Source: Rhizopus sp. PT2906
Taxonomy: Eukaryota; Mucoromycota; Mucoromycetes; Mucorales; Rhizopodaceae
Length of the DNA stretch: 64,000 nucleotides
Direction: 5' to 3'
Assembly (NCBI GenBank): GCA_025529335.1
Contig: JAMYHX010000092.1
Coordinates: forward strand, 1-64,000
Position numbers and translations under genes: made by a program. Below are positions 46,640 to 56,583 of the stretch, piece after piece. The notes beneath the pieces were generated by a model. The model was not told the DNA's origin, made no database searches, and saw nothing but the letters and a program-made list of their open reading frames with translations. Numbering within the stretch: position 1 is the stretch's first letter; the number at the start of each line of letters is the position of its first letter.

Positions 46640-47430
46640 TTTGCTGGCTATTGTATTTCTTTGTCCACGAAAGCAGCCAAGTTTGTTCGTGGCTGAGCCC
46701 CAGAATTCAATTGCTTTAGAACAATGTATTCCTCATGCTCTCTGTTTATCTTCTTGAGAGAGTTGCAGGAATGTGTGGAGCATTCATGCAACATGGGTAT
46801 GTTAGTTGTTACTTTATGTTGCGTAACTTTTGCATAATTTACTTTCAATTTCCAGATAAAGTTTCCAAGTCCCAAGATCTTCCCTGTTTCATTACTACTG
46901 GTCGTATTTTTGTACTGATTACATGCTCGAGAACTTGAGCATCTTCGCTAGGAATCTCGAGCTTCCAAAAATACATTTTGATGCCTGGAATTTTCAAAGA
47001 TCATTTAATTTTGGTGTAATATTAAAATTGAAGTAGAAGTTTTACCTCTTGCATGTATAAATACAATTTTCAATTTATGCATCGTATCTTCTGTCGCCAA
47101 GTACCCCGTTTTCAATATCTTCCTTAAAAACGTTAGGGCCCCCGAGGAACCTTTGACATGATCACGTCCGAAGCGATTGCTGTCTTTAATGCCATAAGGA
47201 CCTGAAGCCTTCAATAAAAGTGTCTCCATAACTCATATTTCCGCAATTGCATTTACTTTAAAATCCTCATCTGATGCATCTAACAGTATTTCTTCCAAGC
47301 GAAATGCTATTGGTGTTGCGGCTGATTTAACAGCCAAATCAATCGCTGGCCATACGATTTCGTGGTTGAATGAAGATTCTCCGTCTTTAATTTCTCTATT
47401 GCTGCTGGTATAATGATGCTACATAGAAAG
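46640..47430 (-). pseudogene. Degenerate copy of a repetitive Mucoromycotan hypothetical protein family
   Basis: On the minus strand a nearly continuous frame reads IKDGESSFNHEIVWPAID, then AFRLEEILLDASDEDF. An in-frame TGA follows, then METLLLKASGPYGIKDSNRF and GRDHVKGSSGALTFL, then KLKIVFIHARGKTS. After a shift come YFWKLEIPSEDAQVLEHV and, after another, LGLGNFIWKLKVNYAKVT. The chain of motifs ESSF, ETSGPY-like, DHVKGxxGAL, xxFIHARG and LGNFxWKLK matches, as I remember it, a large family of hypothetical proteins repeated in Mucor and Rhizopus genomes. At least one nonsense codon and two frameshifts make this a dead copy. Its biochemical function is unknown to me; mobility is inferred from copy number. 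Confidence 0.55.
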
Positions 47431-47796
47431 CGTGAATATTTGGTTTTGAACTAATACTATAGGGAAACACTACGCAACATATCTACATAACACATCTGCA
47501 TCATATGCGACATAAGCAATTCGATTTACACATCAAACAGCACTTCTATCATATTTACCTTATAAACATGCCATCTTGTTGTAAAATATTAGTTGAACAA
47601 AGGAAGTACAAAAAACTGATCACAAAATACGTTATTCTCATAGACGCGTTATGCTCAATTCTTATTGGCTGGGATAAATTCATGCAATAATCCTGTTTTT
47701 TATAAAATGAATAACGAACTTTAACATAATAAAGAGATTACTACAGATTCATCCAAACATGCTTCCCTTATATTTTAGTGTTGTACATAATGTTGT

Positions 47797-48164
47797 GTGA
47801 GTGTGGCTTGTCTAATGCAAATTGAATTGCTTACGTCACATGTTATGCGAATGCTGTGCAGATATGTTGTACCAATAACAAAGCCTATGGAAGAAATGTC
47901 GTCTACACTTAACAAGCTTGGTTTACATAATATGTCTGTTGTTATGGATAATATTACGATATACAAAACCGTAGAGGTCGTAACAATGGGCATACTGTTT
48001 TGTTTCTATCACCATACTTGACTTTTTTAAACCTCATTGAAGAGTGTTGGTCAATGATTAAGGAATAAGTACGTAAAATACCTCTTTTGAAGAAAGAAAT
48101 GATTGCTAACAGAACTGAAGAGGCATTCAAGAAAGTTACGGCTGAAGACTGTCAAGGTTAGATC
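47797..48164 (+). pseudogene. Broken Tc1/mariner-type DDE transposase, 3' part
   Basis: The frame around 47880-47990 reads LNKLGLHNMSVVMDNITIYK, with MDN matching the second catalytic Asp region (MDNAxIHK) of this superfamily. After a frameshift near 47995 the sequence reads LFLSPYLTFLNLIEECWSMI KE, the usual LPPYSPxLNPIEExW block with the third acidic residue. An in-frame TAA then interrupts KE/VRKIPLLKKEMIANRTEEAF, and the end is VTAEDCQG. One frameshift and two or more stops show it is inactive. The catalytic first Asp region was not found upstream, and terminal inverted repeats were not identified. Confidence 0.7.
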
Positions 48165-49705
48165 CGTCACTAACAAAGATTATTTACAAAGTGTATAGAT
48201 ATGGAAAGAATATGTGTACAACTAATAAATCTATTTTTGTTAAAACTTTTATTTATATTGTTTTTGTAATATACGTACTGATGATCAAACCTTTCTACAG
48301 ATGATCAAAAACTCTACTACTTGCTGAGAGTTTCTATTGGATATAAAATATTGCTTTTTTGGAAATGGTTTACGATACGTCTGTAGGATATTCCTTAATT
48401 TATACAACACTATTTGAACAAAAAAGGCATTATTCAGAGTATATAAGCTTATCAAATAATTTACGCGTAAAGTCTTTAGTTTGCCACTCGCAAACAAGTA
48501 TTTTATAATACGACTAAAGCAAATAATCATCTATTACAAAGCTGATTAAAAAAATTAGACGCCGTTTTACCTAAAAGTGGTTATGATCTCAACACAGAAC
48601 AATTCCTGCCTTATCCCTAAATTAATTGCATATTATCTTATCTTCTTTTTATCTTCCTAAAGTTCGAATTATTTCCCCTGAACCAAAATGTTCTATATAT
48701 TTATTTTGTATTAGAGTGTGAATTTTATCCAAAACGTTCTATAGTCATAGGCACGCCTTTTTCTCTTTCTAAAAGAGGCCAAGGATCACATGATAGTAGC
48801 CAATAGCTTAGAAAAAGGTTGGATATATACCTAAAAAAGCAGGTGCTCTCTTATGTAGTACATGTTTTTGCGATTCAACACTGTTACCAAAAATAGTACA
48901 CTTAACGATTGTAACTATCATTTACACAACAACAGTCTTGCATATATTATAGCTCTTTTAATTTGAATGGATTAAAGGACAAAAGCAAGAAGAATACAGT
49001 ACCATATCCTGTCTTTGAAAAGAGGATATAAGAAATCAGCTGTTACAAGTTTGCCTTTTTGTTATGAATCAATGCTTACCACAATAAACAGACCCACTTT
49101 AATCAATTAAAAAATACTACCATGTTTTAATTTCCATATGCAGGTTTTAACTTTTTCTTTAAAGCAATATTTACATGAAACTGTTTATAATATTACGATG
49201 ATTCCAAAGCGTGCTCTTTTTGGTGTTATTTACAACTGGAACTATATAAAGGGGTATTTGCTTACATAACATAAGCAACGGTATTTTAGAAAGATCGACA
49301 ATTTCATTTGATTTCATCGATCGAAGAAAATTGATATAGAGTATTTTCATCCTGCAGAAAAAAAAATGATAAGGGGCTCTTTGCATTAGGTCTTTTCTAC
49401 CAAAGAAGGTATCTCCGTAAAGATAAGGTTTGCGCTAGTTACATTTTACTGTGGGAACAGGCTACTTTATTTCACTTTCGTCATTTAGAAACCTTCAGAA
49501 AAATAATAATTCCAAGGAACAAACCTTTCCGAGTTTATTTGTTTATTTCGAATATTTTTTATATTAAAATGTACATGTATTACTCCTTTTTTTTTTTAAC
49601 CTTTTTAAAGAATGACAAGCAACGTCCTTCTTCATGGATTAACTCTCAATACTTGGGTTATGCATAGTCTTCCGATTGTGTACTTCAGTATCCTTTTCAA
49701 CTCTT

Positions 49706-49742
<37 letters not shown>

Positions 49743-50306
49743 TTAATGTACAACTTTGTATCCATAGTTACTAAAACCGTCACCAAGGAAAAAGTATTAC
49801 GAACTATCTAGAAACTCGGTCTAATGCGTTTCTACACCGATGAATAAACTCAGATGGATACGTATTTTAACAACCGATATCATCGTATGGTTCAATTGGT
49901 TACTTTAAATCGTAGTTCCTTTTTTTTCTTTCCTTACCTAAATACTGGGTTGTTACACAAATCTTGATTTATAAAGAATAAAAAATAGAATAACCCGCAA
50001 TCTTATAAAATATCCTAGACAATAGGAGTTTCCATTTATCACCATGGCAATATATCCTTTTTTGAGAAAATAAGAAAAAGTTAATTTTTTTTCCCCACTT
50101 TTCCTCCTTTTCTATCTTCCTCCCGCTCGTCTCCTTCCCTGATCCTTTCACTTTAAAAAGTAATAGGGATACCATCCATATTTAGTAATAATATAGACCA
50201 ACAAAAAGAAGTTGCATTTCATATTAAATCGGTAAATCATTTTTCACTTTTTCTTTTTTCCACTCTTATATTTTTTTTAACTGGGTAACCAATCAGGTCC
50301 ATTGTC
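48165..50306. other. Gene-free AT-rich region up to the HSF gene
   Basis: No gene supported. Several long homopolymer runs occur, including a 32-T run at 49708-49739. The last 100-200 bases are the HSF promoter and a T/C-rich leader. Confidence 0.5.
49708..49739. repeat. 32-nt poly(T) run
   Basis: Uninterrupted T homopolymer, the longest in the window. Its length is likely to be unstable and prone to sequencing error. Confidence 0.9.
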
Positions 50307-51312
50307 ATGTCTGACCATTTAATCGAAGGGACAGAACAAAAACTTTCAGGCAAGCACGGCTACATTGAGCAATTCTTTAGAGTGACTCCAACAAAGAACG
50401 CGGCATTCATTACGAAATTATACAAGCAAGTAAAAAAACCATTTTCTACGAGCGCTCTTTTAACATTTAACAGTATGGTAGAGGAGGAGAGTACGGCTCA
50501 TTTGATCACTTGGACCGGATCTGGAGATAAATTTACAATCTTTAATAATGTCGAATTCTCCAATAAGGTCTTGCCTCGTTATTTTAAACACTGCAACTGG
50601 TCCAGCTTTGTAAGACAATTGAACAGTAAAGTAAAAATCCGTAATATTCTTATCGTTTCTTTCTAACCTATCTTTAGTGTACGATTTTCATAAAATCAAC
50701 GAAAATAACTCAGAAGGAGATAAATCTCCTAAAAGCAACAATGAGCAACAAAGATGGGATTTCAAGCATCCTTGCTTTATGCGTCATGGAAGAGATCGTT
50801 TACACAAGATTAGACGGAAATCACCTCGACATCGCATTGCTAACACAGGTTGTGAATCGTCTAATAGCAGCAGCTCGTGTGGCAATACTCCGGAAGATCC
50901 AACGACTAGTTCATTAATCTACAACACAAGTTATACCAACAATGTGCAAATGAATGAAAACAAAGCACTTGAAGATGTCATCCTTCAATTGAAAAGCACC
51001 ACAGAACAGATCGAACTGAAACTTGAATCTACCACAAATGAAATACTCTATCTAAGGCAAGTTGCTGCCACACAACAAAAAGTAAGAAAAAACAGAAAGA
51101 AAACGCCATTGTCGGAGAATTCATGCTTGATATAGCTTTTGAATGATCTATTGGGTTGTATACACCACTTGAAAAGTGGCAATGGATCTCCAAACTCGGA
51201 ACAATCAAGGAAACCAACGAAAATACATGAGCTATTGGAACCAAACAACAGTTGCCATGGCGATCATCAACTGGCTAGTGGGCGTGGTCACGCCAAACGC
51301 CGCAAGACTTAG
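50307..51312 (+). CDS. Heat shock factor-type transcription factor
   Basis: ATG 50307 gives MSDHLIEGTEQKL. The HSF DNA-binding domain starts at AAFITKLY and continues, after an intron at 50426-50473 with a GC donor (AA/GCAAGT), as NMVEEESTAHLITWTG, KFTIFN and VLPRYFKHCNWSSFVRQLN. A second intron joins to MYDFHKIN. A basic stretch (RHGRDRLHKIRRKSPRHR) and a helical segment (LEDVILQLKSTTEQIELKLE), probably a short trimerisation-type coiled coil, follow. A third intron leads to LLNDLLGCIHHLKSG and a basic end KRRKT, TAG 51310-51312. The recognition helix has W where F is usual (HSNF) and MYDFHK for MYGFHK, suggesting a divergent HSF paralogue rather than the main HSF1. It could regulate stress or developmental genes; targets are unknown. 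Confidence 0.88.
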
Positions 51313-51319
51313 ACAACAA

Positions 51320-51408
51320 GGAATAAGGAAGTACACTTTTGAACATCACAATAACTGACACAGGGTTATCAACATAGCCACATATGCGCGGTAGTACTTC
51401 CTTATTCC
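51320..51408. repeat. Perfect 15-bp inverted repeat just after the HSF stop codon
   Basis: GGAATAAGGAAGTAC at 51320-51334 is exactly reverse-complemented at 51394-51408, leaving a 59-bp loop. It begins 8 bp after the HSF stop, so it would sit in the 3' UTR as a hairpin. The rest of the gap to the next start (51690) contains a minus-strand open frame (51428-51658) without a good ATG that I do not call. Confidence 0.75.
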
Positions 51409-51689
51409 TCCAAATCAGCACTTTTTATCACAAAAAGGTGCGTTGGGGGGGGACAATAAGGAACATTTTCATTCGCTCCAATATCTTTTGGAGTAAATGC
51501 TGTATATCCATTTCTAATTTAAGCATGGAGTCAAACAATAAAAAGAAGAGGTAAGATAGCAAACAGAAAAAAAAAGGGGTGTAAAAATGACATTTTTGTA
51601 AAGTACTCACACTTATCAGACATTGAACAATCATTGCTACCAGCCAGTCTTTTTTCACTTTTCTTTTCTTTTCTTTTCTAAATAAAATA

Positions 51690-52652
51690 ATGCTTGACTT
51701 TATAAAGAATGGATTTTATAACTCTATTCAAACCGAATCAGACCAGTTAAGACCTCATGGTATACTTTGCTTTTTTTAAATGTAGCTTAATTACCCATTG
51801 ATTCCTTATGTGCTAGTCTATGTGAATGTATACGACATGGTACATAAAGACATAATAGCTCTTGTTCAAATATTAATCACCATGTAGCTTCAACCCAACT
51901 ATATTACAAATATTGGTTATTATGCTTTTGGATTAGGTAACGTCTATTTACTCAAATATTATAAACGAAAAAGGTCTCATGTGCAGAACAACAGGCATCT
52001 TTCATTCAGGAGTAGAAATTAATGGAAAGGAGTATTGCTTTGGTGGTCACGCTATGAGCAATGTCACTGGAGTCTTTGTCGTTGAACCCAAGATTGGCAT
52101 ACCCGAGCTCATCTTAAAGTAAAGAAAGATGTATTTGATCAAGTGATAATATTCATCCCTCTTATTAGACGCACCATCGATATGGGACCCATGCGACTAA
52201 CAGACAAGGAGTTTGAGGAGACGCTAACAGCCATCTCTGACGAGTTTACAGGGCCATCCTACAACCTCTTGATGAGGAATTGCAATCATTTTACCGAAGA
52301 ATTCGTCTATAGACTCACACAGAAAAGGACACCAGCATGGATCAACCGAGCAGCCAAACTGGGCACCATGTTCCCGTGTGTTGTACCATGGGAATGGATA
52401 CAACCACCAGAACTTGGAGAAGAAGAAGAGGAAGAGGTAGAACCAGAAACTCCACAATCCGTGCCGAACTCAACACGACCGTCGACCACTATCCAACGAC
52501 GATCATCAACAGTGTCCTTACTTTCAAATCGACACCCGCCTTACTCTTACACAGAAGGAAGAAACCCCAGTCAGGAACGACTGGTGCCTCCTGTGGTCAA
52601 CTTTCAGGGCATCATGCTGCCTGCGTCGAGTGAAACGGCCAACAGAGAATAA
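51690..52652 (+). CDS. PPPDE-family deubiquitinating/deSUMOylating isopeptidase (DeSI-like)
   Basis: The start MLDFIKNGFYNSIQ at 51690 is followed by introns that join RPH to VYVNVYDM, then LQPNYITNIGYYAFGL, then GIFHSGVEINGKEYCFGGH. This is the PPPDE core with its catalytic His in GxFHSGVE. The nucleophile Cys lies in LLMRNCNHFTEEF, again canonical. The fold ends around PAWINRAAKLG. A Glu-rich and Ser/Thr-rich tail (GEEEEEEVEPETP ...) of about 90 residues follows, ending at TAA 52650-52652. DeSI/PPPDE peptidases remove SUMO or ubiquitin and some act as palmitoyl thioesterases. Four introns restore the frame. Its stop is only 11 bp from the end of the convergent AT-hook gene, so the 3' UTRs probably overlap. 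Confidence 0.9.
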
Positions 52653-52663
52653 AAAAACATTAT

Positions 52664-53215
52664 TTATTTCCTTTTCTGACGCCTAAGCAGTTGTTGGGGG
52701 GCAATGTAGCTTTCACTTGCGAGATACTCTGGATCCATATCCGATTTCTTTAAGCACGTCAGGCAAACCTTGATGTTGGATCGACCCACGACCGCTTCCA
52801 GTCGCTTGGGCAACGATCGCACGGTAAGAGCGACCATGCGATACCCATTCTTTTGCTTTGTGTCTTCCGACTTGGACCCCTTGGGTGGTCGTCCACGTCG
52901 GGGAATTGTCTTGATCAAATGGTGACCTTGTTCAAAGATAAACGGTTCTTCGCGGTAAAACACGTGTTTTGGATGTTCGCAGTGGCCGACCCTTGTCGAG
53001 CGATTTCTCTTTCGCTTCTCTTCTTCGGTTGATGAGACAGAGTTGTCTGATGAGAGTTCTGAAAAATTAGCCAAGTACGCGAGAAATTCGACATCATGTA
53101 TTGGTTCGGTAGTTGCTAGATTTGTATCGTTAGTATCCATCATTCCGTTGGTTTGGAGAAATGAAAGTAGAGACTCTTGCTCTTCAGGTATCGTATTTGA
53201 TTGTAAGTTGTTCAT
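52664..53215 (-). CDS. AT-hook protein with C-x2-C motif, unknown function
   Basis: A single-exon frame of 183 residues with ATG at 53215. The N-terminal part is acidic and Asn/Thr-rich (possible activation region). The middle has EEEKRKRNRSTRVGHCEHPKH, then PRRGRPPKGSK, a clear AT-hook that binds the minor groove of AT-rich DNA. The C-terminal part reads RMVALTVRSLPKRLEAVVGR, KVCLTCLKKSDMDPEYL, with a C-x2-C that could belong to a zinc knuckle, and ends in QLLRRQKRK. I believe similar proteins exist in other Mucoromycota, but cannot name a family. A nuclear regulator is a fair inference. It is divergent from the aminopeptidase gene and convergent with the DeSI gene. Confidence 0.7.
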   Translation of the reverse strand: MNNLQSNTIPEEQESLLSFLQTNGMMDTNDTNLATTEPIHDVEFLAYLANFSELSSDNSVSSTEEEKRKRNRSTRVGHCEHPKHVFYREEPFIFEQGHHLIKTIPRRGRPPKGSKSEDTKQKNGYRMVALTVRSLPKRLEAVVGRSNIKVCLTCLKKSDMDPEYLASESYIAPQQLLRRQKRK

Positions 53216-53580
53216 ATAAACACTCTAGAAAAGAAGGGAAAAGAAAGAATAGAGGGTTGAGTGTGATATTTATTGTATTTGCTGTCACTCTGTTGATGTA
53301 TCATCATTTAATCATTTTCATCCTTTGAGAAAAAAAAAAAACAACTTCATCACTGATAGACCAATAGATTGGTGAAAATGAAGTTGTTATGACTTGATTG
53401 AAACAGGAATTTGTTTAGTGCCATTTTTACCTTGGTAATATGTTCCTTTGGTTTGATGCTCTTTTTTATTTATTAGGTGAGTAAATTTATGCGTCTTTTG
53501 CATAAACTGAGTTCTCCCATAAGATAGAAATTTAATCACAGTCCCTCTTTAGTTCCCCCTTTTTTCCATACACTTTTCAA
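53216..53580. promoter_or_regulatory. Divergent promoter region with an 11-bp-stem hairpin
   Basis: 365 bp between two divergent start codons. AACAACTTCAT at 53340-53350 is perfectly reverse-complemented at 53378-53388, with partial pairing inside (CAC/GTG). No known factor site is evident. A T-rich leader with TTTTTTCC precedes the aminopeptidase start. Confidence 0.5.
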
Positions 53581-55300
53581 ATGTTGACTTGTTTACGACA
53601 ATCCACATTTCGACAGCCCCAGAATTTACTCAAAAGGTTCTTCTCCAATAAGCAGGGCTTTGACAGTCTCGTGATTGGCGCATATACAGAGCCCTGTCAA
53701 TTGACTACATCACATGCGTCGAATGCGACTCGTCAATTTCTGGAGGAGCAACTCAAATTGACTCGATTCAAAAAGAAGCACGACGTACGAACATTCTATA
53801 ATCTGGGAGGTGTATCTCAAGTTGCTGTCGTATCGTTAGGAAAGAAAGAAGAAGTGGAAGCGGAGACAGTTCGAATGGCTGTAATATATACATATATACA
53901 TGGACAATATGGACCGCAAAAAAAAATGCTGATTGATTTTAGACTGCGATAGGTATTCAAACACTACAGAAGCAAGGTGTCAAGCACACAGGTATCGATG
54001 TCTCGGTGGATGCTCAGGCAGCAGCCGAGGGTGCGGTTCTTTCTCAGTTTAGATTTGATAAACTGAAGCAGGAAAAGAAACAAGAAGAGACGGTGATTGA
54101 ACCTTATTTACCTGATCCGCAGGTATCCAAGCAATGGGAACAGGGTCGTGTATATGGAGTCTCACAAAATATTGCAAGAATGCTCATGACTTCACCTTCA
54201 AACCTGATGACACCAAAACTATTTGCTGAAGAAGTTGCCTATTTGTTGGCCGGATTGGAAAATATTGATATCAACGTTTATGATGAAGATTGGGCAAGTC
54301 GTCACAATATGAATGCTCTGTTATCTGTAGCAAAAGGGAGGTAAGTAGCAAACATAGTAATGTGGATTGTTGATATTAAACACAAATATAGTGCCGAGCC
54401 TTTGAGGTTTCTAGAGATTTGCTACAAGGGCGCTAAGGACAAGAACGAGAAACCTTATGCATTGGTTGGAAAGGGCATCACGTTTGATTCGGGTGGCATA
54501 TCGCTCAAGCCATCAGCCAACATGGCTCTCATGAAGGGTGACATGGGCGGCGCAGCGACAGTGGCAGGAGCGCTTTATGGTATTTCCGAGATGCGACTGC
54601 CTGTCAACGTTGTTGCTGCCATCCCCTTGTGCGAAAACATGCCTTCGGGTAATGCGACCAAGCCCGGTGATGTGATTAAGGCCATGAATGGCAAATCAAT
54701 CGAGATCCTCAACACGGATGCAGAAGGAAGATTGATCCTGGTACAACCTTTAGTGATGAAAAGAGATGGAGTAACTAACTGATGTGTGTGTAAAATAGGC
54801 TGATGCCCTTCATTACATCTCGTCCAAGTATCAGCCCAAGTGCATCATTGACCTTGCTACTTTGACTGGAGCCATGGATGTTGCCTTGGGTCAAGTCTAT
54901 GCTGGTGTATTTACCAATTCAGATGAGTTGTGGAAAAAGCTAAAGGAAGCAGGTGATGCCGTGTCTGATCCGTTCTGGCGTATGCCCCTTCATGACGACT
55001 ATATTCGTGATATGAAAGAATCCATAGTAGCAGATCTAAGCAACGTCGGCTATACCCGCTCTGGTGGGTCATGTGCCGCAGCAAGATTCTTACAAGAGTT
55101 TGTTGATAAAGACACTCCTTGGGCTCATATAGACATAGCAGGCGTCATGGAGTCATCAGCCACACGGGGATACAATATCAAGGGAATGAGCGGTAAGGTC
55201 TTTTGTTTATTATAATCAAACGTGTACATTAATTGATATTTAATCAGGGCGACCCACAAGAGCATTAATAGAACTAACGAAAAGGTCAATAGAATGTTAA
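53581..55300 (+). CDS. M17 leucyl aminopeptidase, possibly mitochondrial
   Basis: Start MLTCLRQSTFRQPQNLLKRF at 53581: a basic, acid-free N-terminus that looks like a mitochondrial presequence. Introns at about 53882-53943, 54341-54391, 54741-54798 and 55194-55247 restore the frame. The M17 N-terminal domain (LGGVSQVAVVSLGKKEE) is followed by the catalytic domain with LVGKGITFDSGGISLKP (metal-binding Lys and Asp), MKGDMGGAA, and NTDAEGRL/ILADAL (NTDAEGRL is the family signature holding Asp and Glu ligands). DLATLTGA, then RSGGSCAAARFLQEF and WAHIDIAG complete the motor. M17 enzymes form hexamers with two metals and cleave N-terminal residues, often Leu. The end RPTRALIELTKRSIEC is a typical final helix. 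Length is about 500 residues. Confidence 0.94.
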
Positions 55301-55687
55301 AATGCGGACTAGGTGATCAGTTGCCTACAACAAATCAAAAAGAGTTTAATAAATCCAATGCGAGTAAAAAGACGAGTGCTTATTGGTTTGACCGTACGTC
55401 ATTTTACTGCAAACATTTTAAGAAGACTTTGGTTAGATTTCTACATAAATTGTAAACAGTTCACAGGGTGCTCGTATACACGTAGTCTATATAGTCATTA
55501 AAGGAAAGGATGTCATGAGTGATAAAGCTAAGGATAACAATAAGATAAAGAATGGAAAGGGGGAGGATTAATAAAGGGTCTCTTTTATATAAAAGTTTTT
55601 TTATTTTTATTTTCAAAGGGGGTCAAAACTGAAATAAGTTTATATAAAAAGAATCAAGGGCATTCCATTTCTTTTCTTTTATCATAA
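55301..55687. other. Intergenic before SHO1
   Basis: No gene seen; AT-rich 3' flank of the aminopeptidase gene followed by the SHO1 promoter. Confidence 0.5.
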
Positions 55688-56583
55688 ATGCACTGTTCTC
55701 TTTTTCAAGTGTTTGTCTGCTTGATTGCCATCGCTGGATGGTTTATTAGTTTTGTAGGCTTATTGATGGCTCGTACGATCAGTCAGACGATATCATGGTA
55801 CATTATTGGCTTTGAATTATTTTTGGTGTCCTTTTCATGCGCTGTGCTTTGGACAAACACATCAAAGACATATTATCCTGTGGTAAATCAATAACAAATA
55901 GATAAAGATCAATGACTGATATTTAATATAGGTCCTGACATTCACAGCCGTCAGTATATCCTATAGTATAAATGAAATAGCGATCAATGTTGCGACCAGA
56001 ACACCTGCGTTGATTGCAGTAGCATCTGGCTATTTCATTTTAATTGTAACTCAAGTAAATAATAGCAATTATAAGAGTAAAAGTCACCATTATTCATGAG
56101 TTTATGTATATAGATTATCTGGATCTTTCAATTTGGAGTACAAAGACAAGAATATGACCACGACATGGATGAGTACAGCCATGTATACATCAATAACTCA
56201 TATAGAAAAGAACCAAGTTCGATCACGTTTGGCAACAGCATGCCAAGCTATCCTCTTCCAATGCATGTTCAAGAAAGAGTAGCACCTATGCCTGTCTATC
56301 GAACAAACGAATCTCAGAATACAGTATATTTATCACCACATGCAGATTATGCGATCCCTGTGAAGGCTATCCACAGCTGTAAGTTAAAGATGGTTAAAGT
56401 AAACAGTGTATTGATCATTGAATAGATGAAGCAAATAAATCAGATCCAAATGAATTGTCATTTCAAAAGGGAGAAGTGATGTATGTACACGAAATGAAAG
56501 GTAGTTGGTGGCAAGCAAAGAAATCAAATGGGGATATAGGCATGATACCAAGTAATTATGTAAGCTTTACAGCCGTAGATTAG
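55688..56583 (+). CDS. SHO1: SHO1-like osmosensor: four TM helices plus C-terminal SH3
   Basis: The start MHCSLFQVFVCLIAIAGWFI at 55688 gives four hydrophobic segments within about 120 residues (IAIAGWFISFVGLL, WYIIGFELFLVSFSC, VLTFTAVSISYSINEIAI, ALIAVASGYFILIVTQIIWI). A cytoplasmic linker follows, then an SH3 domain (IPVKAIHSYEANKSDPNELS, FQKGEVMYV, GSWWQAKKSNGDIGMIPSNYV) ending at TAG 56581-56583. The ALYDYEA-like motif is split by an intron (HS/YEAN). This compact 4TM-linker-SH3 arrangement is that of Sho1, which in yeast feeds the HOG MAP kinase pathway and binds Pbs2 through the SH3. Three introns restore the frame. The linker is shorter than in yeast. The product is about 240 residues. 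Confidence 0.93.

Noticed and set aside
51428..51658. 76-codon minus-strand frame between HSF and the DeSI gene
   Set aside because: Its first codon is GTG, the composition is low-complexity hydrophobic, and splicing from an inner ATG would leave only about 40 residues.
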